Below are positions 1 through 13,162 of a stretch of DNA of 64,000 nt, one piece after another. The stretch is taken from NCBI GenBank assembly GCA_948474755.1, contig CAOLHI010000654.1:124001-188000 (forward strand). Direction: 5' to 3'. Made by a program: the position numbers and the translations under genes. This DNA is from Ctenosaura bakeri. Taxonomy: Eukaryota; Chordata; Lepidosauria; Squamata; Iguanidae. Each line of letters begins with the position of its first letter. Position 1 is the first letter of the stretch. The notes under the pieces were generated by a model. That model was not told the DNA's origin and searched no databases. It saw nothing but the letters and a program-made list of their open reading frames with translations.

Positions 1-18
1 CAGTGCTGAGTCAGACAA

Positions 19-158
19 CCCTCCCTCCCTCCCTCCCTCCCTCCCTTCCTCCCTCCCTCCCTCCCTTCCTTCCTTCCTTCCTTCCTTCCTTCCTTCCTTC
101 CTTCCTTCCTTCCTTCCTTCCTTCCTTCCTTCCTTGTTTTTTTTTGTTGTTTTTTTTT
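19..158. repeat. CCCT/TTCC simple repeat with T-rich tail
   Basis: A run of CCCT units changes into about eighteen TTCC units, then into T runs. The proline/serine-rich open frame through it is a product of the repeat and not a gene. Confidence 0.97.
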
Positions 159-2134
159 GAGGTGTGGTGTGATTATATGCTGTAGCTCCTTTGATTGTTG
201 TTGCTAAAAACTGGCTTTCAAATTAGAAAGATGCTCAACAGCATTGTTCAGAAGGCCAGTTTATTTCTTTTTTTATTACCTCTCAGAGCATGGAAAGTGT
301 CATACCTACCCATGGAGTGCACTGCTTGTTTTGCCTCTGAAAAAACAGGGGTGATAAAGAAGAAAACCATTGACCAGTGATCATGGGTGGTGGTGGTGGG
401 GAATGATGCATACATGATAGGCCCCTGTGCTTTCATCAAAATACTTTCAATTCTCTTCAGAACTAACTACTGTGTATTCCAAGGCTGGCCCCACTGTGAA
501 GCTAAATGAGACAGCCAGCTCCAGCAGCAGATCCCAGGGGACAAGGGGTGGAGTAGCAGTGAGGTGTTGGAAGAGACAGCGAGGACTATTATGTAGCCTT
601 CCCTCAAGCTATCTTGCTGTCCTCTGGTGCAGCAGATGACACTGTCCAGTTGTTCTTTATGGTCTCTGTGCCTCACACAAATGGGTCTTGTGGCATTTTG
701 TATGAAGGCACAGGTGACCAGTCAAAGACCCACAGTTATAGGTAAGCAACCTGTTGTTGCATTCATATGCGTGTGTATAACATGAAGTGTTATATCCCAC
801 CCTTCTGCTGCTTATACACCATTCAGGGCAATGAATGGAGGCTTGCCATTTTATGCTTTGCTCCAGGCCATATAATCCTTGGTCTAGATTGTCTGGCAGT
901 GGCTGCCCAGGGTCTCAAAGCAAGGTGCTTCCCATCAGATGCTGCCTTTTCTTTTTTAAATTGGGGACTCTTGGTCCTCTCACATTTGAACGATATTGCA
1001 CAATAGGTGCAGTTTGGCATGGAGTTGTACGAGGCAACACATCATAGGACAAGATCTGGTGGAGTACTTCAGCATCCCACACTGGCAGAATTGGGATTTC
1101 TCTACCTCCTGCTTCTGCCTCAGCTCTCCGACAAACCTTCTCCACAGGGTTCCACAGCCCTCCAAAGCAGGTTTTTAGGGAGCAAGGGGACTCAGGAAGC
1201 AATCAGCAATCATTTATTCAGCCAAACCCAGCGGAAATACACCATTGGATCCTGGACAAAAATGGTTTCGTTGTGTTGTTGCTTGATAGTCCTACTATTT
1301 CAGCATCTTTTTCGTTGCTTTTTGTTAAGCGGGTTTGTTGCTGAGGCTGAAGTTCTGTGCTTTCTAGTGCATTTCATTATATCATACTACTACTCATGTC
1401 TATATTAGAAAAGCCAGCTAGAAGATTAAATTGCAGAACTATTGAAATGAATACATCTAATTCCATAGTCTTAACCTCACCCAAATGAGCACGTACTATG
1501 GATTGAGTGTATGCTTCAGCAAGCGAGGGTCTATTACTTTCTTGTTCCTTAATAGGTTTTCTCCCCCCTCTTGATCCTATTAAAAAATGGCTTTCATCAC
1601 TTACTACCCTATGTTTGCTGTCTTGCACTGTTGTGATGGGAAAGATGGGGAAGAAAATTGCAAAACTGAACATGTGTTAAACAGTCTGCTATAGTAGTAA
1701 TCACTGCTTTTTTAAAAAAGAAAAAGAAAAATCCTAAACAAAACACTGTACTCCCATTATCTGTTCCTGCTACCCACTTCTATTAAGCATTAACAGGAGC
1801 ACTGGGACTACTTTCAACACAGAGGTGACCTTTTCCTGTGACTGCTGGCTTCTTTCTCAGTAGGAGCGAGGGAGAGGGCCTAACTATACGCTGGAGGTCA
1901 GGGGCAGATACTACAGGCAGGATCTTGTGAGTATTGTCTATCTAGTGCAGAGTTTGGGCAGCTTCCAAAGCAGCCACCTTCTCATTTTTTAAAATGTTTT
2001 TTAATATAAAAAAGTGCAATCACTTTAAAAATGGAGTAGGAGCATGATGAGGTACAGCCCTCTGAGGCCCCAGGGAAGACCAAAATGGTCCCCCAACCTC
2101 TTGCAGTTGCCCACAGACCCTTCAATATTTCACA

Positions 2135-2510
2135 GATGACAACTGGGACACAAGGGGTCAAGCAACATCAGAGGGTAGTCAAGACGGCAAAAGTTATTAA
2201 TGTGGAAGCACGCACAAATTAAGGAGGGGCTGTGGCCGTCTGCTTTTGCCTGAGCCTACTGGGAAGGACAAGATTCTGCTCTCTTCCACTCTCTTTTCTC
2301 CTCTGCTGAGTTAAATGAGTGGAAACTGCGTTCACCCTTTGAACTCAATTTGCAGCCATTGAAGTAAGCTGAGGACAAAGGGGAAAAGTGAGAGAAGAGA
2401 AGAATGGATATTTTAAAAGCATCTGAAAATGTGGGGCCATAGAGGATTTAATTGGGACGTCCCTGCCAAACTGGTACAGCTGGAGTGTATGTACCCACCA
2501 GTGGCAGAGC
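2135..2510 (+). repeat. Dispersed repeat family X, copy 1
   Basis: This copy contains CAAGCAACATCAGAGG, a GTCAAGACGGCAAAAG block, CTGCTTTTGCCTGAG and TTGAAGTAAGCTGAGGAC in that order. The same blocks in the same order recur in copies near 22960 and 53717 and, reversed, near 42085. Its class is unknown to me; no terminal repeats or coding frame are obvious. Confidence 0.7.
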
Positions 2511-3344
2511 TTGTAGTATGTGTGTGGGGGAGAGGGCAGGGCTACAGTGAGAGGAGCGTGGCCACTGTGGGGAGGCATGGTTGAGGTGGGTGTGGGTGTG
2601 GCCAGGGCACACAGAGGTGTGGCTAGGGGCTGGGACACCCTAGAAACATTGCCGCCCAGGGCGAATCGCCCCATGCACCCACTCCCACATCCCTATGCGA
2701 TTGGTACCCACTCATGCTCTCGTGATCTAACCTTTTCCTCAAAAAAACCTCTGTTTAGACACAAAACTGACTTAGGAGTGGTATTTTTTGTCTGCTAACA
2801 GTTGGTCAAAATATTCAGAAATGTAGAAATGGCTTTCTTTTATAGAATATTCTTCAAGCGTATTTCTCTGTTTCTGCTTGGCTTTCTATAAATCTCATTA
2901 GAGTGTGGCTAAAACCTTGCCTGATATTTTGTAAATCATTGTATTAACCTTTTTCTATAAAACACAACCTCTTTGACCCAAGATCAAGCGAGAGACTAAA
3001 TCTTAGGTATGATTTCTGCATACATCATAGTGTTTTTAGTCAAATGTAATTTATAATAAAAATAATTTTACTGCTTGTGTGACTGCAAGAGGATTACAGG
3101 ATCCTGCAGTGTGCAATAAACTTTCCCTAGTTATATTTCTTCTATGAGATACCCAAATGGCTCATAGATTTATTGAACTCTTATTCTTGTGAAAGATGGA
3201 AAGTCTGAGAAAAAGAAAATAAACAGTCACAATTCTTGTTGCTTTTACTATCAGTTTGCATATTTTATTTTCTTATTCTAAGAGTGCATTTAAAATATCC
3301 ATCATATATAAAAACTCAAAATTATTCTAGTTTATGATACATAC

Positions 3345-3366
3345 ACACACATGCACGCACACACAG
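3345..3366. repeat. Short CA-type simple repeat
   Basis: Alternating CA units with a few interruptions. Confidence 0.6.
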
Positions 3367-3479
3367 AGGGTTCTGAAGTGTTAGGCTAAATGAATATGTT
3401 TTTATAGTATGATTTCAGTGTAATGTTAAAATATTGCTGTATCTTTTGTTATAGAACACTTATTATTTTAACTGTGATG

Positions 3480-3730
3480 TTGCACTGGCTAGGATGAGTG
3501 AAACCACATGCGCACAGGTATTGCACGCATATCCAAATCCTCATTAATGGAGCATAAACTGACAAGGCCCAGGGAAATTTTAAATCCGAGGTCTCTATGT
3601 AGCTTTCCATTACCATGGTGATATTACAGTCTGTGTGGATTTGGAAATGCTATGTTCCAAACCCTGTAATACAAAGTGAATTTACCCAATTTGAGACGTA
3701 GAAAAGGTGGCTGTGGGTAATGAAATAAGG
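3480..3730. promoter_or_regulatory. Candidate conserved noncoding block with an X-box-like palindrome
   Basis: This repeat-free block carries ATTACCATGGTGAT at 3609-3622, a near palindrome resembling an RFX X-box. It also has a POU-like ATATCCAAAT and a TCATTAATGG homeodomain-type core. No conservation data are available, so regulatory function is inference only. Confidence 0.2.
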
Positions 3731-4248
3731 CAAGGCAACCAGGCCAGATGCACACGGACAGGTAATCTAGTAATTCATTTTACTTCATTATTTGTTGCTT
3801 TTTCATAAAGGTGATGTGCTAAAAGGAGAAAGATAGACAGATGTGAAATTCTATAATAGTTATAATGGGAAGAACTGGAAGCTATTAAAGAATGCTTCCT
3901 CAGACCATTAAAAAAATAGGTTTTAAACTCTGAGTTTGGGGAAGACTTTGAAACAGTTACACCAGAGACTTTCTGGAATACTTTTGGATAAGGTTGCCAG
4001 GTTCAAACTCAAAAGGAAGTCCCTGCACCCTTTTGAGAGTTTTGGAGAAAGGAGGCTTTCATAAGGCACAACTTTTCTCATCATGATATGGAATCATACC
4101 TTCTATAGATATTTTAAAACTAAGTATACATTTTGAAGGCTGGAGTATCAAGACGAAGGCTCTGAATAAATTAATAAATATCTGAAGAATGTGTTCTTAT
4201 TTCTATCCAGAGCTTACCACCACCACCACCTTTTCTCTTCAGCTCTGT

Positions 4249-4450
4249 GGCCATTTCCACACTACACTGTTATAGTGCTATTATTCCACTTTCAACCTCC
4301 TATGGAATCCTGGGATTTGCAGTTTAAAGAGGAGCATTGAGAATTCTCATCCAGAGAGCTCTTTGGCCTCAGTAAACTACAAACCCCAGAATTCCACAGG
4401 ATTTTGAAAGTGGAATAATGGCACTATAACAGTGTAGTGCGGAAATGGCC
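4249..4450. mobile_element. Palindromic non-autonomous DNA element (MITE), copy 1
   Basis: The first about 48 bp and the last about 48 bp are near-perfect inverted repeats: GGCCATTTCC, then CACTACACTGTTATAGTG, then ATTATTCCACTTTCAA. The middle has two further complementary blocks around CTTTGGCCTCAGTAAACTAC. It has no coding frame. Two more copies lie at 13163 and 53307. No clear target-site duplication was found, so the superfamily is open (hAT-like size and form). Confidence 0.85.
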
Positions 4451-5395
4451 TTTGTGTATGAGATGTTTGGAGACACAGAATTGTACCTCATTGTAATTTA
4501 TCTATGTATTATTATTTATGTTTCAGCTTTTCCTTTTATCAGGGAGAGGTCTAGGTGAGTCATTCATCCCGTTTGCTCCATTTTTGCCTTTGAGGCAGGG
4601 CTCAGATAGCTATTAACCAAGTAGTGGTAGGATGATATTTGAATCTCAAAGTATTATCTTACTGGTGGCTTCAGCACATTGTTATATCCACTGGCCTAAG
4701 GAGTTCAGAAGTGTCAGTGGGGGACCTTGAAAAGTGATCATTGATATGAAGTCAGAGATGTTAATCCTGATAAATATCAGGGCACCACTGTACCATATGA
4801 AGTGAATAATCTGATTTATGCTGAAGTGTAAGAAATTTTCCAGAGTTTAGACAAATTACTAAATCTTTGCTTTAGTTTCGCTTTGTATAGATTGCCATTT
4901 GTGCTATAACTGCTCGCTTACACCATCTTTTAAAAAACTGCTAAGGAGGAAACTCACTATAGGGTCTGTTTGGTCCACTCAGTACTCCCGATTACATCTG
5001 TTGACCTGTGCATAACTAGTGACTAGTCCTACCTTGTCGGTCTCTTTCCAGCTTCATGATAGTTTAACAGTATCTGAAGTAACCTTATTTGTCAGGGATT
5101 TACCTTCTTTCCAGTTTTTAAATTCTTTATTTCGCTTTGTTTTCTTTACTTTTTAAATTTTTCCTGTGGCATAATCTCCAGCACTATAAAGACATACCAA
5201 GAAGGTTCCTCCCCCCAGTGTTCTTAATATCTAATCTTAATTAGGTAGTTGAATAGTTTACTATCAACTAACTTACAGAGGAGCTGGGCAATAATTATTT
5301 ATTTATCTTTCCACGGCTGTTCTTGAATTTACGTTTGTAATCTGTGTTCTGAGATGCTTAGAGCAGACCCCAGAGGGCTGTTAACTCAGATCCCA

Positions 5396-5421
5396 TCCTC
5401 CTCCTCCTCCTCCTCCTCCTT
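5396..5421. repeat. CTC trinucleotide repeat
   Basis: About eight to nine TCC/CTC units, followed by a short TTTATATCCCACC-type dispersed repeat fragment. Confidence 0.9.
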
Positions 5422-5422
5422 C

Positions 5423-5475
5423 TTTATTGAATTTATATCCCACCTTTCTCTGCAAATGGGATGCAAGGAGGCTAC
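5423..5475 (+). repeat. Short dispersed repeat fragment (ATATCCCACC type)
   Basis: TTTATTGAATTTATATCCCA followed by CCTTTCTCTGCAAATGGGAT resembles other fragments here near 37335, 53905 and 55985, all ending in an AAGGCAGC- or CAGCTTACA-like block. It is a common reptile dispersed repeat by recollection; its class is not determined. Confidence 0.45.
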
Positions 5476-8400
5476 TCTAGTCTTGAAAGGCATTGACTTT
5501 AATCCCTACAAACTTCAGTGAAGACATAGTCTTGCCCTTGCTCCACTTTGTCAACAACGGCAACAACAAAACAGATAAGGAGATGGAATAGGAATGTAAC
5601 AAGGTTAAAATTATAGAGATGTAGAGATGCACTGTTGTTATGAATCTGTGTACTTTGAGAGAATTGCCTGAAAAGGATAGAACAGTGAGCACAGGGGACA
5701 TCCTGTTTACCCCTTAGGGTGCATTCACACCAGGGCAGTTATTTACTGCATAAAATGTTTTATAGCACTACAACATCAGTAGGCACTTACTTGTCTTTAA
5801 AAGCCATTTGAAGCACTTGCCTTTTCTAAAAGATCTCCCAAGGTGGTTTTAGTAAAGTGTTTTCGGGTTTTGTTTTGTTCTGTTTAAATATAAAGCTTTG
5901 TATGCTTAGCGTGGCTCCTTAGTGCACCTGAAATGGGCCTCCTGGAGGATCAGCAATCCCAAAAGACCTGTAGATCACACAGTCGATAGTGGTCTGTGCT
6001 CGGAAGAATATGCCTGAAGGACGATTGGTACCTGAAGGTGCCCTCTGTGTGCACTTGCGGAGGTTGCCTCCTCCTCTCCCTTTGTGTGAATTCGTTCTAT
6101 AATATTGGGAAGCAAAGCAGCTGTAATAATAAATTTGTATTATGATAACCTAATTCAAATGTATCTGGGAAGCTTTCTCAGTAGAGTAATTTTGAGTTTT
6201 CTCCCCCCCCGCCATCTCTTCATGGATTGGCAAGGCAGCAAAAGTCGATGCCAAGTGCTGAAAGCGGGGCGGGGGGGAGACCCCTTCCTTTAACTAAATC
6301 TCTCAGTCTCTGTATATCCCACCCCTAAACCTTAACTCATTACTTTTAGGCTGTGATTTCAATTAAGCCTCATCTGGCTTTTCCTTCTCACATTCTTGTC
6401 TCCTTTCCATCTCTTCTTAATGTAATTAGTGTCCAAGACAGCTCATCTGCTGTAGTTAATGCTTTGAATTAATCCCCCTTTCCCCCTCTCCTTCTCTCTA
6501 TCTCCTTATGTTGATTTGGCTTGTGGTCCATTTTCTCGGTTCTCTAGAGGCGTTTCGGTTTGTTCCTTCTTCTGAAATATTTTGCGATGTTTCCTGTGAC
6601 TGACTTCATAGGAACAGAGAGCATTAAAGGGACAGAATATGTAGGCATAGATAAGATGTGAGGAATCAGCAGAGGGGGAGAAGGAGAAAAAAGCTCAAGT
6701 GAGATAACCTGACTTGCATAAGCAGAAAAATTATCTTACATCTAAAGCAAAAGTTTTTCATTTAGTTTATATCAGCAACCTAATTTCTTCAGTTATTTAT
6801 AAAAGCATTTAAAAAAAAAATCATGCCTAGCAACATCATCCAAGAATAATTTCATAATGATTTTTAGCTGTGAATTCGTGGTAGACAAATTGACACAATA
6901 AAATGTTACTGCTCCAGAGGAGCTATTACTGTCTATTGGGTAATTAAAAGCTAAATAGAATGTTAAGAATCAATTCATGCAATTTCTGGGCTGGTTTGTT
7001 TGTTTGCTTGTTTTAACTTTTACAGCTTGGAGCCACTTAGGGCTTTTGGGGTTTTTTTGTCATTTCAAATAAGGTTATCACAAAACATAATTCCACAATA
7101 ATATTTTGACAAACAAACTGTTAGGGAATGCTTGTATAATTTTCATGTTTCCTTGTGTTCATTTTCCGTTTGTTGGTAACATTCCTACAGTGGGATCTCC
7201 TTTGGTCTAGAATGGTGAAATGTAAGCTATGACCTATATGATTTGTCACACACAGCATCCCAAACAAACCTAAATTGGATTATAATATCACTAGAATCAG
7301 AGCGCTGATATGATGAAATTTTAAAGTGGTATTGGCAAATAATAAACTAGCTAGAAAACATGGTGGTTCTCACTCATAAACTACAATCTTAATTTTTAGG
7401 CTTTCATTCATTACGAGTCCTGTTGTACAATCTTCTTAATGTTTAATCTGAAACTGAACAAAGAATGAATAATGTCCAGTCCTATGTATTGTGTGTCTCT
7501 ACCAAATATTTCAGAATTCTTCATCTGAAAGTAATTGAAGCATATTTGCATGTCTAAAACATTTAAGTTTTCAAAAATTAGTTTTACAAAGAGTGACTAA
7601 GCTTAGAGAGAGAAGGCAAGACTTGAAAATTAGAGAGCAGGAAAGTGGTTTGCAAACAGGTGCAAGTAACAGGTGACGATAAACTGAAAGAAAAATTGTG
7701 ATGGATGCTGATTCTAGGCGAAGTCTATCTCTGGTTTATTTAACTTATTTGGCAGTTTAAGTGTTGCCTTTTATGTTTCCAAAAGAAATGCAAAATGACT
7801 AACTGAGATCATTGTTTTGATTACGTGAAACATAACTTTAAAATAATACTAGCTTGGACCATAGAGCTTGATACTGCCTTTGTGTATAGCATACGATAGG
7901 AACACCAAATATCATTGGTCCGAACCTAATGTGCTTTCTCTCTTTGCCACTTCCTTCTCTTTCCTGTGCTCAACACGTTGCCCCTGCAACATGAGGCAAT
8001 AGATAGTTAGAGAGTGTTCTGAAGGTCGGTGTGGTTGTGCCACTGCAGCCTTCACTGCTGCTGCAAAAGAGTATCTTTGCTCTCTAATGTATGGAGGGCA
8101 GTTGTGAGATATACATGCAGATTCCTCAACTGAGGCATGCTAAGGCTGTCTTAATCTTTTATATAAATAGTTTAGCTGTAGGTGTTCAGGAACAGTGTTC
8201 CAAACAACTCTTAATTGAGCATTTAACATAAATGATGAAAAGAATAAAAAGTGCCATCACTGAGGATTACTCAGAGAAATGGATTCTTTTTGAAGTAAAA
8301 TCAAAAGCTTTTAAAACATTAAATTTCCTGCCTTTTTCTTGATTTATTTGTCTCCCCACCCCTTTCCTATCATATCCTGCCAGTTCTTTATTTCTTTGCC

Positions 8401-8821
8401 TCCTCCCGCACACTGTGTTGCTTTGCCACAACACCCTGTAATGTACCCTTTCCAAGTATGTACTAAATACCTTTAAATTTTAGAATCTAAGTGAAGGCAT
8501 GAACAGGCAGTAGTTCTTGACAGAAAATGAGAGAAAAGAAGCATTTCACAAAAGATTCTTCCATTCTGTATTCTCTATTTACTCTTATTCATTAAGATTA
8601 GTCATACATAGAGAAAAAAAGATCTACTGCAAGCTTTGTCCTTATCACGCTCTGATCCATTAATATGCTTGCCTAAGTATATATATTTTATTTTATTATT
8701 ATATTATATTCAGAAAGAGAAGAGAAATAGTAGGTTGGTCAGATCCTGAGCAAATTCTCAGAGCTGTGTCACTGCAGAAAAAAGCAGGGAGGTTCTCTAC
8801 CACCTGCATCTTTCTGGCCAA

Positions 8822-8985
8822 AGTAGGGTTGCCAAGTGTTCCTTATTAAAAGGGATGCCTCTTGTTTGAGGCTGGAAAGCTTGTCCCTTCTAGGATTACT
8901 AGGTGTCTCCTATTGTAAAGAGTGTCCCTTATATAAGGGGTAGAAAGCTTATCTTGTATAAGTATTAAATAGAATGCTAAAAGTC
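8822..8985 (+). repeat. Diverged tandem duplication, about 67 bp period
   Basis: The blocks AGGGTTGCCAAGTGTTCCTT and AGGATTACTAGGTGTCTCCT start about 67 bp apart. Each is followed by a block ending in GGAAAGCTTGTC or AGAAAGCTTATC. Confidence 0.5.
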
Positions 8986-9888
8986 CTGTATTTTGGGGTG
9001 TAAGTAGAAGGGGAATCTGATGTGAGGACAGTTCCTGTTTTTACACTTCAGGCTGAGCAGCATTGTCGGCCTAGCAGAAGTAAAATTGCTCCCCTTGTGA
9101 TAACTACTGGCCTGCCATCACAGTATTTTCAGGGGTTTGGGGATTCCGTCAGGATCTGTGCTCTCAGAGGATCCTTAAGGTGGGGCTTCTATAGGCCTGT
9201 CTCAAATGTTGCAGGGTGCAATAAGGCTACAGTTTTCTAACACAGTTTCCTCTATATTGGCAAGCAAATGATTTCTTAATTGTGGGTAAGATTAAAAAAG
9301 GTCAGGGAAAATGAACACAGTCCTATCCGATAATCTACTTGGCAACTGGATCTGCAACTTGATGGATGGTATATGGGCTTGCTGTTTAAGACAGTAGTCC
9401 TGTGGCACCTGAAAAACTATTCAGTTTTTTTTATTCTATATTTTTTATAAAAACACAACGAACAAAATTACAAAGTATTCTTATCTTGAACCTACACTAC
9501 TTCCTAATTATTAAGTCTGCATCTCATAAATTTGGCCTGTCCCTAATTGCTATTTCAAAAACCTGGAAGCCTTTCCCCTATAACATAGGTGGGAAGCACT
9601 ATTCCTTGCTGATAGGCAACTGCACCTTATGGGATCTATGTATTGTCACTTGCTCGTTGGACCCTAGCCCATTAAGGCAACTGACTCTATTGGCTAGTGT
9701 TCTGTATTCTGTTTTCTTTTTCATCTAGTTATTTGGAATTTTAGTCTTCATGTCTGTAAAGAACTGTGGTATTCTGTTTTGACTATTGGTGAATTTTCTC
9801 AGGTCATCATTAGAAATGAACAGAGGTCTTTCTTTCCCTTCCTTTCCTGTCATGTTTAGTCACATAATTGTGTATGAAGATGCAACAT

Positions 9889-9911
9889 GAGAGAGAGAGA
9901 GAGAGAGAGAA
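9889..9911. repeat. GA dinucleotide repeat
   Basis: Eleven GA units. Confidence 0.95.
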
Positions 9912-10680
9912 AATGATCATGAGATCCATCAATATTGTTAGAATTTTTAAAAGTTTCACCACTGTGAATGGTGTGGTAAATAAGTCAAGTTGTAATGGAG
10001 AATGCAATCAAAACTGTCTGGCTGCATGAGCTTCCTAATGGGAAAAGGAGGGTCTATTAAAACTGTTTTCAGCATAGAAATTGCAGAGAGTGATACAGAA
10101 ACAACATATTCTATAGCAACCTGTTCATTGCTCAAGTTGTTATTGGCAGGGGGTTTGGCATTTGAATTTCTGCAGTCATTAAGTGAAGCTACTGCTATTA
10201 ATATCCAGCTTCCCAAGGTAAACGAGTTTATTTCTGAAACTGGTCGCCTAATAATGGCAACCTACCGTTTCCCTTCACTTCTGTGCTTCATGTCTTGTTA
10301 AGATGGCTTTTCCCACAGAGCACTAATGAGGCACTGAGAATTGTGGTTGTAAATCTTGATTCTGGTAAGTTTTAAAACACATATTTTTAAAAGTTGTTGA
10401 TTGTGTTGATCAAATCGGGAAAATAGAGGAACGCTTCCAGGATTTCAGAAGATTGAATAATCCAGGCATGGTCCCCTGTATAAACCAATTATTCACTGTA
10501 TAAACCAATGTTAACTCAGACATTACTTCTTTTCTGTCAAGTGGATGAAAGAGCCAGGATCAAGGTGAATCCAAAGGTGTTTCTGAATGCAAATACCTTG
10601 CAGATGCCTTAGTCCATTGTGAGGCATCAACCAAAGAAGATGTCATGGAGATTGTAAACATGGAAATGATCCAAAACACA

Positions 10681-10710
10681 ATTAATTAATTAATTAATTA
10701 ATTAATTAAT
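10681..10710. repeat. ATTA tetranucleotide repeat
   Basis: Seven and a half ATTA units. They are followed by a short dispersed-repeat-like block (CCACCTTGATGCC, then CAGCTCACAACATAG). Confidence 0.9.
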
Positions 10711-13067
10711 CCACCTTGATGCCAATATAGGACCCCAGACAGCTCACAACATAGATGGAAGCATTTACTAGGGGAGGGGAAGGGCAACTATCTAACAGGC
10801 ACCAATGGAAGCTGTACTTAAGACTTCCAAGGGCTACCTGCAGCCTTAACCTTATTCTGTGATCTCTTCTCTCTACTCCCAGCCACTGTAAGGATAAAGC
10901 ATACATTCATTGTGCTGCACTATAATTGTAGTCCCACGATCTTGGAAGGACACTGAAGTGGAATTGCTTCTCTCAGCTGTGCCAAGAAAGATTAGTAGGT
11001 CATGCTGGTGAATCAAGGAGCCAACTTTATTTAGAGGAAGAAATGCATTTCTGTCCCTCAGCCTGACAGATCAGAATCCAGACAGAATGAGAGCTCTCAG
11101 CCGTGAGCTTCTCCATGAGCTCGTTGTTTGTCAAGTTTCCCAAGTCACTACTGTAAAGTATGTGTGTTGGGGAAATTCCATCAAACAAACAAATTCCATG
11201 GAAGTTTTCATTATAGCCTAGCAGTCAGTTGGTCATGTACAGCCAATTTTAAGGTAAACAACTATTCCCCAGTCCTTGTGAAGTAATCCATTCCCTGGTT
11301 CCCTGGTTTTAAAAGGAATGAGATATAACATGTTAACATCACAGTGTCAGCTTGTTCTTTGGAGGAATTTCCCCAGACCAGGATATGCAATTAAAAAGAG
11401 ATGCAAGCGTTTTCCGTGGTTAGCATGTGTGAACCCATGTGAGTTTCCCCTTCAGCACGTCAGACAGACACGTGGACTTTGTATACATACCTTAAAAACA
11501 TGTGACTCTGGATGTATGTTAACGTTGGTCTATCTGTGATGGCCAATTTTTTTCTGTGTACAAAACTTGCTTAACTCCAGATTCATTTCTTGGCTTGGTA
11601 AACTGTTCTAAGAAGAAATGAGGATACTGGAGAAACAGAAGAAAGTAGGACTGTGCTTGTTTTAAATCTCTGCTTTTTTCCCTTTGAGTTTGATGAATTT
11701 GTATATAGTTGGGGTGAGATCGTAGATTTTCCCTCTAATTCCGCTTTGTAACAGGTTATGAGTGCCAGATGGAATCAGACATGTTTTTTTAGGTCAATGA
11801 AGCAGATATTCTCCCTCTCTGGGTTTTTTTTTTTTTTAAACTAAGTCAGTTGAACAGTGATCATATTGTAAATAATGTGGTCAGTAGTTCTCTATCCAGG
11901 GTGAGAGCCTATTTAGCTTTCATGGATTAGTTAATGTTTCATTAAGTGCTGAATTATCCTTTTGCTGCTGATGCTGCTGGAGAACAATTTGCTGATGCTG
12001 CTGTTATACCTTTGTAGCTGATTATGTTGTGAGTGTCTGTTTTTATGAACTGGACACTTAGTCCATCTGCTCGTGGCTCTGAGAAACAACCAGCTTCCTG
12101 AGTTCAGTCTAAAAGTTTTCTGAGTACTTTTGGGATAACCATAATGCTGCATTTCAACATGTTTTAATATTTTATCTCTCCAGGCCTGTTGCCAGGTTTG
12201 CATTTTCTGTTCTACTGGAGAAGCCTAAAGGAGTTAGATCGTTCTTAGTGAAGTGTTTCACCTGTCTAATACTGTCGCTTTCGGGGCTTGTATGGATTTA
12301 AGAAGTGATATTTCCACATTTAGTTCTTTGGTTGGTATTTATAGCAACCTGCTTTCAGACTTTTTTCCTCAGGTTTCCAGGAAAGAGTTTGTGTCTATTG
12401 CTTCTCCTGTCATCATTATATTTAATTTATACACTCTGCTGTTGGGGATTCCATATGGCACCTGCTGTTTTTGAAACTGGTACATATCCAAGTAGTTGTT
12501 ACAGGAAGCACTGGGGACCTGGCATGACTTTACATCTCCAACACATATTTTAAGATTTTTAAGACCCACCATATCTTAAAACTAAACATATGCAACTATC
12601 ACTTAAACAGTGGTTTATGTGTGACAATTTTATTGTCCAAGCATGTATCTGGAACAAACCTGAAAGCAAGCTAACCAAGTATATATATTTTTGCAAATGT
12701 TAGCAAAGAGTAACATAACAATTATGCTTGGATAAGAAGACAGTCAGTGTTACCCAAATACTCTTTTCATTGTTAATACTTGTTTTGTCTTTAGCACTGC
12801 TTGTAGGCATTGAAATGTTCTTTACACAGATATAGCTAATTTGAAATAAATATTAGATTGGGGGGGTTGTTTGTTTCTTAGACTCCTTAGTATGGATTGT
12901 GTAACAGTGCCAAATTGCAGGGGATCCTTTAGCACATCATGGAAGTAAACAGGAAAAGGTAACATTTTCCTGTTTTTTCCAATGATTATTGATGAGATTG
13001 TAATATCTCTAATGCTGTTTATTTATTACAACTTACAATTTATTACAATATATATATCTTCTTTGAG

Positions 13068-13162
13068 AGCCAGCATGGTATAGTAGTTTGAGCATTGGAG
13101 TACAACCATGGAGACCAGGTTTGATACCCTGCTCAGCCATGGAAACCTACTGAGACTCTTCT
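13068..13162 (+). mobile_element. tRNA-derived SINE, 5' part (split by a MITE)
   Basis: GCCAGCATGGTATAGTAGTT carries the A box and GAGACCAGGTTTGATACCCT the B box of a tRNA-like Pol III promoter, followed by the CAGCCATGGAAACCTACTGA linker seen in squamate SINEs. The SINE resumes at 13345 after the palindromic element. Confidence 0.8.

Noticed and set aside
3..185. Pro/Ser/Leu-rich open frame at the left edge
   Set aside because: It is a translation of the CCCT/TTCC simple repeat.
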